The notes under the pieces: model-generated | Databases searched by the model: none | What the model was told of the DNA's origin: nothing | Seen by the model: only the letters and a program-made list of their open reading frames with translations | Source: Streptomyces sp. CG4 | GTDB lineage: Bacteria > Actinomycetota > Actinomycetes > Streptomycetales > Streptomycetaceae | Assembly (NCBI RefSeq): GCF_041080655.1 | Contig: NZ_CP163525.1 | Location: 4,774,001 to 4,838,000, forward strand | DNA length: 64,000 bases | Direction: 5' to 3' | Part shown: one piece after another, positions 29,501-35,662 of the stretch | Numbering within the stretch: position 1 is the first letter of the stretch | How the letters are laid out: each line of letters begins with the position of its first letter | Position numbers and translations under genes: made by a program

Positions 29501-30625
29501 CTCCTGAACGCCGGCCCGCAGAATGGGGTGCGCGGTGGGCTCGACGAACAGGGTGAACCCGTCGCGCAGCAGGGCGCGCGTGGCCTCGTCGAAGCGGACG
29601 GTGCGGCGCAGGTTGGTGTACCAGTACTCCGCGTCCAGCCCGGCGGTGTCCAGGACGTCGCCGGTGACCGTCGAATAGAACGGCAACCGGGCACCACGGG
29701 GGGCGACGGGCGCGAGCGCGTCGATCAGCTCGTCGCGGATCTCGGCCACGTAGTGGGAATGGGAGGCGTAGTCCACCGGGATGCGGCGGACCCGGATCTC
29801 CTCGCCGGTGAGTTCGGCGAAGAGCTGGTCCAGCGCACCGTTCTCCCCGCACACGACGGCGGAGGACGTGCCGTTGACGGCGGCCAGCTGTAGCTGTCCG
29901 TCCCAGCGTTCCAGGCGGGTGGCAAGCTGCTGGGCCGGCAGCGGAACCGACATCATGCCGCCCTTGCCGGCGAGACGTTCCTTGATGAGACGGCTGCGCA
30001 GGGCCACGATGCGCGCGCCGTCCTCCAGGGAGATCGCCCCGGCGACGGTGGCCGCGGCGATCTCGCCCTGGGAATGCCCGACGACGGCCGCGGGTTCGAC
30101 CCCGTGGGACTGCCAGAGCGCGGCGAGCGAGACCATCACGGCCCACAGCACGGGCTGCACGACGTCCACCGCCTGCAGGTCGGGCCGGCCGTTCTCCGCG
30201 CGCAGTACGCCGATGAGGTCCCAGTCCGTGAACGGAGCGAGGGCGTCGGCGCACTCCGCCATCCGGGCCGCGAACACGGGGGCCTGGTCGAGCAGTTCGA
30301 CGGCCATGCCGTCCCACTGAGAGCCCTGTCCGGGGAAGACGAAGACCGCTCTGGGCTCGCCGCCCATGGTGGCGCCGGTCACCAGGCCAGGGCCGGTGCC
30401 CCCTTCGGCGAGGGCGGCGAGCGGTGCGAGCAGTGTGTCGCGGTCCGCGCCGAGCACCACCGCCCGGTGCCCGAGCCGGGCCCGGGTGGTGGCGAGCGAC
30501 AGGCCGATGTCGGCCGGACGCTCGCCGGGCCGGTCCACCACATGCTGATGCAGCTTTCCGGCCTGCGCTCGCAATGCGCTCGCGGTCTTCCCCGAGACGA
30601 TCCACGGGATCACCTCAGTGCCCAC
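23540..30625 (-). CDS. PKS C: KS-less module 4 (AT-DH-KR-ACP) plus module 5 (KS-AT-ACP)
   Basis: A 2,361-residue PKS that begins directly in the KS-AT linker (IPWIVSGKTASALRAQAGKL) with no ketosynthase and no docking helix. GTG at 30625 is preferred because GAGGGGGG lies 7 bases upstream; GTG at 30658 is a weaker alternative. AT1 has GHSQGEIAAA (near 182) and YASH (near 287), the methylmalonyl signature. DH motifs are HEALGAVLLP (near 490) and DAALH (near 658); the KR has LDD (B-type) and Tyr in GQANYAAAN; the ACP serine is near 1241. Module 5 is KS (Cys near 1457), AT with HAFH (malonyl, near 2010) and ACP (LGFDSVAAV near 2235) with no reductive domain, so a beta-ketone remains. The tail (DDELFQALDDLEIGS) is a docking helix for PKS D. 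The missing KS is probably supplied by the protein at 39472-40836. Confidence 0.93.
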   Translation of the reverse strand: MGTEVIPWIVSGKTASALRAQAGKLHQHVVDRPGERPADIGLSLATTRARLGHRAVVLGADRDTLLAPLAALAEGGTGPGLVTGATMGGEPRAVFVFPGQGSQWDGMAVELLDQAPVFAARMAECADALAPFTDWDLIGVLRAENGRPDLQAVDVVQPVLWAVMVSLAALWQSHGVEPAAVVGHSQGEIAAATVAGAISLEDGARIVALRSRLIKERLAGKGGMMSVPLPAQQLATRLERWDGQLQLAAVNGTSSAVVCGENGALDQLFAELTGEEIRVRRIPVDYASHSHYVAEIRDELIDALAPVAPRGARLPFYSTVTGDVLDTAGLDAEYWYTNLRRTVRFDEATRALLRDGFTLFVEPTAHPILRAGVQESVDAADKSAAVVGSLRRGEGGLARFAVSLAEAWVHGAPVNWAPFFDGTDARTTDLPGYAFQRKRYWRKVPIVGGGVSELGQAGVEHPLLAAAVDTADAGTRVLTGRLSLHTHPWLADHEALGAVLLPATAFVEMALHAGDQAGCGVLEELTLQTPLVLHERGGVSLQVLLGAPDESGGRAVSIHSRADGDDQAWTRHASGVLMPPSAQMARPTPADLRQWPPAGAEPIGLDGAYERLFGRGYAYGPVFQGLTAAWRRGDELFAEVTLPAQAHADAQAFGLHPALLDAALHTELVGADRHPSEETVLPFAWTGVRMFAVGATALRVRLVTDAHGHTMLDAADPAGNPVLSVDSIAARVVSAEQLDTASGRRVLPCRLTWSEQPLDGTAPESTDGPGPEPLTGLDGLEHEQAIPETVYVRFDKAPGTDVPQAVRATVRRAMDLVQTWLREERHADAHLVVVTRGAVAVPGDTAPDLALAPAWGLLRAAQAENPGRITLADLDDTDASRHALSAARAAGVPELALREGRLHVPGVARALDTDRHTAPPTLDPRGTVLITGGTSGLGALAARHLVAEHGARHLLLTSRRGHNTPGAAELHAELVAAGAQVTLASCDVADRAALAALLETVPDEHPLTAVVHAAGVLDDGVVGALTPERLDTVLAPKADAAWHLHELTAQLDLALFALFSSAAGSLGAAGQANYAAANVFLDTLAAHRRAVGLPATSMAWGLWAEATGMTGGLGEADIRRLRRQGFPAMTTPQGLALFDEALALDDPLLLLVVLDLAALRARAAEGVVHSALSGIVRAPARRAVGVGTGGSSLADRLTRLPEPQRAAFLLDLVRGHVAAVLGHDSAGAVEADRAFKELGFDSLTAVELRNRLAAATGLRLPATLVFDHPSARATAEYLQQTALGGPTTAAAPVTAAATDDDPIAVVAMACRFPGGIRTPADLWRVVAEGTETVSAFPADRGWDLDGVYDPVPGTPGRTYTRHGGFLHDAAEFDAEFFGISPNEALTMDPQQRLLLETSWEVFERAGIDPATLKGSRTGVYTGAMYHDYVRSRATGSINSGRISYTYGLEGPAVTVDTACSSSLVALHLAVQALRSGECTLALAGGVTVMATTEVLVEFGLQQGLSTDGRCRSFADDADGTGFSEGVGLLLVERLSDARANGHPVLAVVRGSAVNQDGASNGLSAPNGPAQQRVIQQSLADAGLAPADVDLVEAHGTGTTLGDPIEAQALLATYGQDRPADRPVWLGSIKSNIGHTQAAAGVAGLIKAIEAIRRRVLPRTLHADTPSSKVDWSAGNLRLLTTAHDWPDSGRPRRAAVSSFGISGTNAHVIVEQAPPTVSDTTPEPAAPGPDAHMSGGWPWLLSGRTPQALRAQAAKLAAWLGTNPTAHDGDIARALAVERTAFEHRAAVVVRDREEGLHALTGLAEGDLPAAAVRDVARTSGPGPAFLFSGQGAQRVGMGRELYGVFPVFAEALDAVLDVVDVPLREVMWGEDADRLSRTEFAQPALFAVEVALFRLVESWGVRPEFLVGHSVGEVAAAHVAGVLSLADAVRLVVARGRLMQALPEGGAMVAVEATEKEVCAQLAGGVGVAAVNGPAAVVVSGAEAEVLRVMAHFSGLGRRTSRLRVSHAFHSPLMEPMLDEFRAVVAGLEFAEPGVPFVSTLTGRLVGEGELADPEYWVRHVREAVRFADAVRVLADKGVTTFVELGPDAVLTAMGRQAGQGGEDSEFIPTLRRGHEEAAAVVQAVAHAHCRGTGVDWAAFFAGRGARRVDLPTYAFQRRPYWLAETTGADVVVSGMDTGASDTTMESGRWRQILGLPDGERERAALALVRAQVAAVLGYASGDAVPPDRAFTDLGFDSVAAVELRKRLTDSTGVALPATLAFDHPTTRAVAALLLAEADEVGDAGAADALLDQIERLENSLTAAPELNGGTTRVTARIEAMLRLWRDHRETGADGETGDDFTDATDDELFQALDDLEIGS
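24158..24466. repeat. AT 3'-end repeat, module 5 copy
   Basis: Partner of 20875-21185. Just beyond 24466 the two AT sequences diverge into different AT types. Confidence 0.85.
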
Positions 30626-30664
30626 CCGGACACCCCCCTCGATTCCCAAGTCGGACACGCTTCG

Positions 30665-32077
30665 TCAGTTCCCGGAACCGACGTGATCGCTCTTCTCGGC
30701 CTGCGCAAGTACGTCACCGAACTCGGGGAACTGTGCCATGGCCTGGTCGGCCGTCAGCTGTGGCAGGCGCGGCCCGCGCAGGATCGCCAGCAGGTTGGCC
30801 GGGGCGAAAATGGCCAGGGGCGAGCCCGACAGTGCCGCGGCGTTGAACACGGCCTCCGCGACCCGGCCGTTCTCCGCCGCGACCTTGGTGACCCGCTCGT
30901 TGAGACGCTGCATGGCTGGGGCGGGACGGCGCTTGACGTTGGACTGCACGTCCGGGAAGAAGTGGTCCTGGGTGATCGCGGCCTGCCAGGGCGCCGTGGC
31001 GATTCTGGCCAGAGTCTTCTGCCCCTTGCGCGCGAGACCCGGGCGTATCCCCGCATGACGGCGCACCGTGTCGCGCAGGGCGGCGGCCTGGAGTGCCGCC
31101 TGTGACATGCCGGTGCCGTAGTTCGGATTGGGCGCCATGAGTGAGTCGCCGGTGGCGATGAAGCCGTCGGGCACCGGCAGCTTCTCGTAGTAGCGGCGAC
31201 GGTTGGCCATGCCTCGATAGGGGTGGATCTCGGAGACAGGACGGGCCGAGGCGATGAGGTCGGCGATGACGGGGTGGCGGGTTTCGCGGGCGAACCGGGC
31301 GAAGCCCTCCTCGTCGGTGGGTGGCACGGCGCCGCGGGTCCCGAAGAGGGTGACGATCCAGCGCCTTCCCTCGTTGGGCAGCAGCGCCGCGCCGCGGCCC
31401 GGCTCACCGGTGCCCGCCTGGGCCTGGATGAGGACTCCGGGGAAATCCTCGGGCAGCCCGGCCGGCGCCTCGAACACGCGGCTCGCGTAGGCGAATCCGC
31501 CGTCCACGACCTCTTCGTGGACAGCGGGTGCACCGATCTCGGTGAGCCAGGACGGCGCCCGGGAGCGGCGACCGGTGGCATCGACGACGATGTCGGCGGC
31601 GAGGGTCGACTCGGTTTCGCCGCCGCCCTGCACGCGGACCCCTGTGACGCGTTCGGCGCTGCCGGTCAGTCCGATGACGCGGGTGCCCTGCTCGACGGTG
31701 ATCCGCTCGTCGGCCAGGACCGCCCGGCGCAGCACGTGATCGGTCAGGTCCCGGCTGCACAGCAGTGCGTAGGCGGAGCTGGGGCGCCTGCGGAACCAGC
31801 CCTCGCCGGAGCGGGTCAGGTTCCCCGAAGGCAGATCACGCCGTTTGGCTCCCGCCTCGTACAGCCGGTCGGTGATGCCCGGCAGCAGCGATTCCAGCGC
31901 CTCGACGCCGCCCCGCATGAACATGTGGTTGTGGTGCCCCTGGGGCAGCCCGCGGCGGGGCGCCGGGGTATCGGGGTAATGATCGCTTTCCACAACGGTG
32001 ACGTCGGCGTGCTCGCTCAGCGCGACAGCGGCGAGCAACCCCGCCATTCCGCCGCCGAGCACTACTGCCCTGGTCAT
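30665..32077 (-). CDS. FAD-dependent monooxygenase, polyether-epoxidase (MonCI)-like
   Basis: A 470-residue flavoprotein. It opens with a Rossmann dinucleotide motif (VVLGGGMAGLLAA, residues 4-16) followed by an acidic strand end (TVVE), and has a second FAD motif with DATGRRS near residue 165. The RGLPQGHHNHMF stretch near 55 is characteristic of the aromatic-hydroxylase/squalene-epoxidase-like group that includes MonCI and LasC. The likely reaction is NAD(P)H-dependent epoxidation or hydroxylation of an alkene in the polyene. The start at 32077 places the Rossmann motif at the N-terminus and has GGAAG upstream. It lies 38 bases after the DUF993 gene and just before PKS C, so it is probably co-transcribed with both. 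The substrate is inferred, not shown. Confidence 0.82.
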   Translation of the reverse strand: MTRAVVLGGGMAGLLAAVALSEHADVTVVESDHYPDTPAPRRGLPQGHHNHMFMRGGVEALESLLPGITDRLYEAGAKRRDLPSGNLTRSGEGWFRRRPSSAYALLCSRDLTDHVLRRAVLADERITVEQGTRVIGLTGSAERVTGVRVQGGGETESTLAADIVVDATGRRSRAPSWLTEIGAPAVHEEVVDGGFAYASRVFEAPAGLPEDFPGVLIQAQAGTGEPGRGAALLPNEGRRWIVTLFGTRGAVPPTDEEGFARFARETRHPVIADLIASARPVSEIHPYRGMANRRRYYEKLPVPDGFIATGDSLMAPNPNYGTGMSQAALQAAALRDTVRRHAGIRPGLARKGQKTLARIATAPWQAAITQDHFFPDVQSNVKRRPAPAMQRLNERVTKVAAENGRVAEAVFNAAALSGSPLAIFAPANLLAILRGPRLPQLTADQAMAQFPEFGDVLAQAEKSDHVGSGN

Positions 32078-32115
32078 TGCCCGCTTCCTTCCTGAGCTGC
32101 CGTGGTCCCGTGAGG

Positions 32116-33306
32116 TCAGTGCTCGATACCGCACGTGGCGAGGTACGTCTTCATGCGACGCTCGGCCAGCGCGGGGTCGGGGAACAGGCCGAGCGTGTCG
32201 GCCAGCCGGTAGGCGGTCGCCAGGTGTGGCACGGAACGGGCCGACTGCTCGCCCCACACCATCCGGAAGTGGCCGGCGTGACCGGCCAGCCAGCCGAGGA
32301 AGACCAGGCCCGTCTTGAAGAAGAGGGTGCTGCGCAGCGGTCCGGCGAAGACGTGCCGGTTCAGTTCCAGCGTCTCGTCCAGCAGCGAGCGGGCGGTGGT
32401 GGCGTGCCCTTCGTCGAGGGCACGCAGCGCCTCGGCGGCGAGGGGCGCCACGGGGTCGAACACGGGCGAGAGGCCGTCACTGAAACCGTGCTCGTCGCCG
32501 ACGATGAGCTCGGGATAGCGGTCGGTGTCACTCGTGTAGAAGCGGACGCCCGCGGGCAGCCTGCGGCGCAGTTCGACCTGGCGTTCCACGGTCAGCGGGG
32601 CCAGCTTGACGCCGTCGACCTTGTCCCGGTTGGCCTCGACCAGCTCGATGAGCGCGTCGAAGGCGGCGTCGATGTCCTGGTGGCCGAAGTAGCCGGCGTG
32701 CAGGGGAATCCACTCCGGCAGGATCCAGTGGATGATCGCCGGAGTGCTGGACTGGCGCAGGAGGTTCCCATACACCTCCGCGTAGTCCTCGGCTCCGCGG
32801 GCAACGGCCGCGAGCTGGGGGCTGCACATGATGATCGGCTGCGCGCCGGCCGCCTCGGTCACCTCCAGCTGCTGTTCGAAGGCGGCGGCGACGTCCTTGA
32901 GTGTGTGTTCGGCGAACGGGTCGAGCTGGTCGGTCGTGATGGCGGCGGCCAGTCGGCCGCCGACCGCGCGTGCCTCGGCGCCACTGCGCCGGATGAGTTC
33001 CGCCGCGCCCGGCCAGTCCAGCCCCATGCCGCGGTGAGCGGTGTCCAGGGCCTCGGCCACCGTGTAGCCGTGGGCCCACAGGTGCCGCCGGAAGGCCAGG
33101 GTGGCGTCCCAGTCGAGTCGCTGCTCGGGCGGCGGGCCGACCGGCGGCCCGAACGGCTCGTTGGGCGCGAACGGATCACCCACCACATGTGCGGTCGCGA
33201 GAACGGACCGCTCTTTGAACGGGGTGTGCACCGCGGTGAAATCACGCGGGGACTGATTCGGCTGATACGGCGTGAGCGTGCCGTCCGGCTCCGGCAGATT
33301 AATCAT
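32116..33306 (-). CDS. DUF993 family protein (predicted TIM-barrel, aldolase-like)
   Basis: A 396-residue soluble protein that I recognise as DUF993, a family distantly similar to dihydrodipicolinate-synthase-type aldolases. Features seen: PDGTLTPYQP near the N-terminus, HGYTVAEALDTAHRGMGLDW near 100, PIIMCSPQLAAVARG near 165, LPEWIPLHAGYFGH near 210, VDGVKLAPL near 250 and a C-terminal helical region. A Lys in VDGVKLAPL could be a Schiff-base residue, but that is only a guess from the fold. There is no signal peptide or membrane segment. GGAG lies 8 bases before the ATG. It is the first gene of the leftward unit leading to the FAD monooxygenase and PKS C-F and faces the SRPBCC gene across a shared promoter region. 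Its role in this pathway is unknown. Confidence 0.75.
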   Translation of the reverse strand: MINLPEPDGTLTPYQPNQSPRDFTAVHTPFKERSVLATAHVVGDPFAPNEPFGPPVGPPPEQRLDWDATLAFRRHLWAHGYTVAEALDTAHRGMGLDWPGAAELIRRSGAEARAVGGRLAAAITTDQLDPFAEHTLKDVAAAFEQQLEVTEAAGAQPIIMCSPQLAAVARGAEDYAEVYGNLLRQSSTPAIIHWILPEWIPLHAGYFGHQDIDAAFDALIELVEANRDKVDGVKLAPLTVERQVELRRRLPAGVRFYTSDTDRYPELIVGDEHGFSDGLSPVFDPVAPLAAEALRALDEGHATTARSLLDETLELNRHVFAGPLRSTLFFKTGLVFLGWLAGHAGHFRMVWGEQSARSVPHLATAYRLADTLGLFPDPALAERRMKTYLATCGIEH

Positions 33307-33588
33307 CGCTGCAACTCCGAGACCTCGCGGGATTCAACTGGGCGATTCATTAGATCCAGCAAGGCATCCGGCGCTCCAGCCGAAAGGCCCCCTAAGTCCC
33401 TGGGGTATCCCCCTAGTTTGAGACTCGCCGTATCGGGCTTTGACCGAACTGGGGCTGTACGCCGCTGCTTAGGGGAGCCGCTGTCTGGATCGGAGCAGGG
33501 GAGGTGTGACTTCATGGATGTGCGGTCGGCCGACTCGTGGCGGCGGGTCGTGTCTGTCTTTTCCAACCGTCGCACCTGGAGGGTGACC
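33307..33588. promoter_or_regulatory. Divergent promoter region with TAGGGG direct repeats
   Basis: A 282-base gap between the divergent DUF993 and SRPBCC genes. Reading leftward, TAGGGGG occurs at 33409-33415 and again at 33388-33394, a 21-base period. Reading rightward, CTGGGG near 33449 and TAGGGG at 33470-33475 also have a 21-base period. This layout suggests paired activator sites for both directions. The SRPBCC gene has GGAGG 6 bases before its ATG. No protein-coding gene is seen in this gap. Confidence 0.55.
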
Positions 33589-34044
33589 ATGTGGAAGTTC
33601 GAGCACAGTGTGGAGGCCAAGGCCGCCCCGGAGGCGGTGTGGGCCCGCTACGTCGACCTGCCGTCCTGGCGTGAGTGGTACAACGACGTCAGCACCATTC
33701 GGGTCGAGGGTCCCTTCGTGTCGGGTGCCAAGGGTGTGATCGAGCAGGACCCGGAGCAGGGCCACCACCCGCAGCCGGTGCCGTTCACGCTTGTCGACGT
33801 GGTGGAGAACGAGGGCTTCACCCTGGAGTGCATGGCGCCCACCCCCGAGTCCGGTGTGCGTGACGAGACGTTCATGCGCACCAGCCTGCGTGCCGTCGAC
33901 AACGGCACGGGCGGGGTGACGATCACGCATTCCGTCGTCCTCGACGGCCCGCAGAGCGCGGAGGTGGGCGAGGCCATCGGCAACTTCCTCAGCACCAACC
34001 TCGTCCTGGGCCTGGAGCGTCTGGCGAAGGTGCTGGAGGCCTGA
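33589..34044 (+). CDS. SRPBCC / polyketide cyclase-like protein
   Basis: A 151-residue single-domain protein of the START/Bet v1-like (SRPBCC) fold, polyketide_cyc2 type. Typical features are the opening FEHSVEAKAAPEAVWARYVD, the WREWYNDV segment near 27 and the long C-terminal helix (EAIGNFLSTNLVLGLERLAK). Members bind hydrophobic ligands; in polyketide pathways they act as cyclases, dehydratases or chaperones of reactive polyketones. The start at 33589 has GGAGG at ideal spacing and matches the family N-terminus; an in-frame ATG at 33514 would add 25 residues unlike the family. It is the only + strand gene in the middle of the cluster, with its own promoter and a strong terminator. The beta-ketone left by module 5 is a plausible target (inference). 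Confidence 0.8.
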   Translation: MWKFEHSVEAKAAPEAVWARYVDLPSWREWYNDVSTIRVEGPFVSGAKGVIEQDPEQGHHPQPVPFTLVDVVENEGFTLECMAPTPESGVRDETFMRTSLRAVDNGTGGVTITHSVVLDGPQSAEVGEAIGNFLSTNLVLGLERLAKVLEA

Positions 34045-34080
34045 CCCCCTCGGGCTCCTGCCCGCTCTCACGGCCGGCAG

Positions 34081-34133
34081 GCATGCCGACGGCCCGCACT
34101 CCCTGGGGACAGGGAGTGCGGGCCGTCGGCATG
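34081..34133. terminator. Bidirectional terminator hairpin
   Basis: Perfect 23-bp inverted repeat (arms 34082-34104 and 34111-34133) with a 6-base loop, between the convergent SRPBCC and ferredoxin genes. The stem is GC-rich and should terminate transcription from both sides. Confidence 0.9.
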
Positions 34134-34145
34134 TGTACCAGCCGT

Positions 34146-34343
34146 CTACCCCTCGGCCACGGTGATGGCGGACACCGGGCAGAAGTCCGCCGCTTCCTCC
34201 GTGGCGCCGTGCAGGTGCGGGGCCGGCGTCGGAGTGACCAGGACGACACGGCCGTCCCGGACGCTCTGCTCGAAGACGTCCGGGACGGCGAGAGCGCAGG
34301 ACCCCGAGCCCACACACCTGCCGCGGTCGACGCTGACGCGCAT
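34146..34343 (-). CDS. [3Fe-4S] ferredoxin, P450 redox partner
   Basis: A 65-residue ferredoxin beginning MRVSVDRGRCVGSGSC. Cysteines in CVGSGSC (residues 10 and 16) and in FCPVSAI (near 54) give three ligands, as in the small 3Fe-4S ferredoxins paired with Streptomyces P450s; the position of a fourth cluster cysteine is not Cys. It starts 10 bases after the P450 stop, so the two are co-expressed and it very probably delivers electrons to that P450. A ferredoxin reductase is not present in the window and would come from elsewhere. Confidence 0.92.
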   Translation of the reverse strand: MRVSVDRGRCVGSGSCALAVPDVFEQSVRDGRVVLVTPTPAPHLHGATEEAADFCPVSAITVAEG

Positions 34344-34353
34344 CAATCCGCCC

Positions 34354-35622
34354 TCACCAGGTGACGGGAAGTTCGTGCAGCCCGTAGATGTGGCCGCCGT
34401 GCATGAACGACAGCTCCTCGGCCGGAACGGCCAGGCGCAGCGTGGGGATCCGGGCCAGCAGCGCGTCAAAGACGATCTCGAGCTGGACGCGGGCGAGGTT
34501 GGCGCCGAGGCACTGATGGGCGCCGTAGCTGAACGCGAGGTGGTTCTTGGCATCGCGGTGGATGTCGAAGGCGTGTGGGTTCTCGAAGACCGTTTCGTCC
34601 CAGTTCGCCGCTCCGTTGCTGGCGATGACCCCCTCGCCGGCCCGGATGGTGATGCCGCCGACCTCGACGTCGCCCGTGGCGACGCGTACGGTCGCCGAGT
34701 CCGCGATGGAAAGGAAGCGCAGGAGTTCGTCGACGGCGTTGCGGGTCAGGGACCGGTCGGCGCGCAGTTCTTCGGCGGCTGCGGGGTTCTGCAGCAGCAC
34801 AAGGGTGCCCAGGCCGATCATGTTGGCGGTCGTGTCGAATCCGGCAACAACCAGAAGCCGCGCGATGGAGACCAGGTCGGCCAGGTCCAGGCCGGCTTCC
34901 TCCTCGCGGTTCTTGGCGACGAGGCGGCTCAGCAGGTCGTCGCCCGGCTCCTTCTCCTTCTCGCTGATGAGCCGCCCCAGGAACGCGTCCATCTCGGCGT
35001 ACAGGGCGGTAACGTCCTCCTGCGTGGACTCCCGGTTCATGGTGACCTCGGAGTACCGGCGGAAGTAGTCGATGTCCGCCGGGTCGGCGCCCAGCATCTC
35101 GCAGAACAGGAGCGAGGGGACCGGTGCGGCCAGCTCCTTGACGAGGTCGGTCGGGCCACCGGCAGCCAGCATCGCGTCGATCCGTTCGTCGACGATCTCC
35201 TGGATGCGAGGGCGCAGAGCCTGGATACGGCGTGCCGTGAACTCGGGTATCACCAGGCGCCGCTGGACGGTGTGCTCAGGGGCGTCGAGGGCGGAGAAGG
35301 GGAACTTGATGAACTGCAGGACTTCCTCGGGGACCGGGAACTGCAGCGGGTATCCGGGAAGCTTGGCGTCGGAACTCATCGCCGGATCGCCCAGGACCTT
35401 CTTGACGTCCTCGTAGCGGGTGAGCAGCCAGGCCTCTTTGCCCGACAGGCGCAGGCGGACCTTGGTCGCGGGGCTGTGCGCGCGCAGCTCGCCGTACTCG
35501 CGCGGCGTGCTCAGGGGGCAGGTACGGGTGAACGGAAAGGGCAGCGAAGCGTCGCCGTCCCCGGTGGGTGCAGCCGCATCGGCGGTTGTCGGGGCGGTCT
35601 CGGCCTGGGCGGCGTCGGGCAT
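34354..35622 (-). CDS. Cytochrome P450 monooxygenase
   Basis: A 422-residue class I bacterial P450 with no membrane anchor. The I-helix oxygen-activation motif is AGFDTTANM near 260, the K-helix ExxR is ELLR near 300, and the heme loop is FSYGAHQCLG near 370 with the proximal Cys. The second residue of the heme loop is Ser where Gly is usual (FGxGxHxCxG). The N-terminal 30 residues are Ala/Thr-rich and probably disordered. It follows the Old Yellow Enzyme gene by about 40 bases and is followed by its ferredoxin. The likely role is late hydroxylation or epoxidation of the macrolactam; the site cannot be predicted from sequence. Confidence 0.93.
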   Translation of the reverse strand: MPDAAQAETAPTTADAAAPTGDGDASLPFPFTRTCPLSTPREYGELRAHSPATKVRLRLSGKEAWLLTRYEDVKKVLGDPAMSSDAKLPGYPLQFPVPEEVLQFIKFPFSALDAPEHTVQRRLVIPEFTARRIQALRPRIQEIVDERIDAMLAAGGPTDLVKELAAPVPSLLFCEMLGADPADIDYFRRYSEVTMNRESTQEDVTALYAEMDAFLGRLISEKEKEPGDDLLSRLVAKNREEEAGLDLADLVSIARLLVVAGFDTTANMIGLGTLVLLQNPAAAEELRADRSLTRNAVDELLRFLSIADSATVRVATGDVEVGGITIRAGEGVIASNGAANWDETVFENPHAFDIHRDAKNHLAFSYGAHQCLGANLARVQLEIVFDALLARIPTLRLAVPAEELSFMHGGHIYGLHELPVTW

Positions 35623-35662
35623 GGTGTGCGGTGTCCTCTCGGGCGGGATGGCCGGCGGGTGG

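Noticed and set aside
33514..33588. Upstream in-frame ATG extending the SRPBCC protein by 25 residues
   Set aside because: The extension is Arg/Ser-rich and unlike the family, whereas the ATG at 33589 has a perfect ribosome-binding site.
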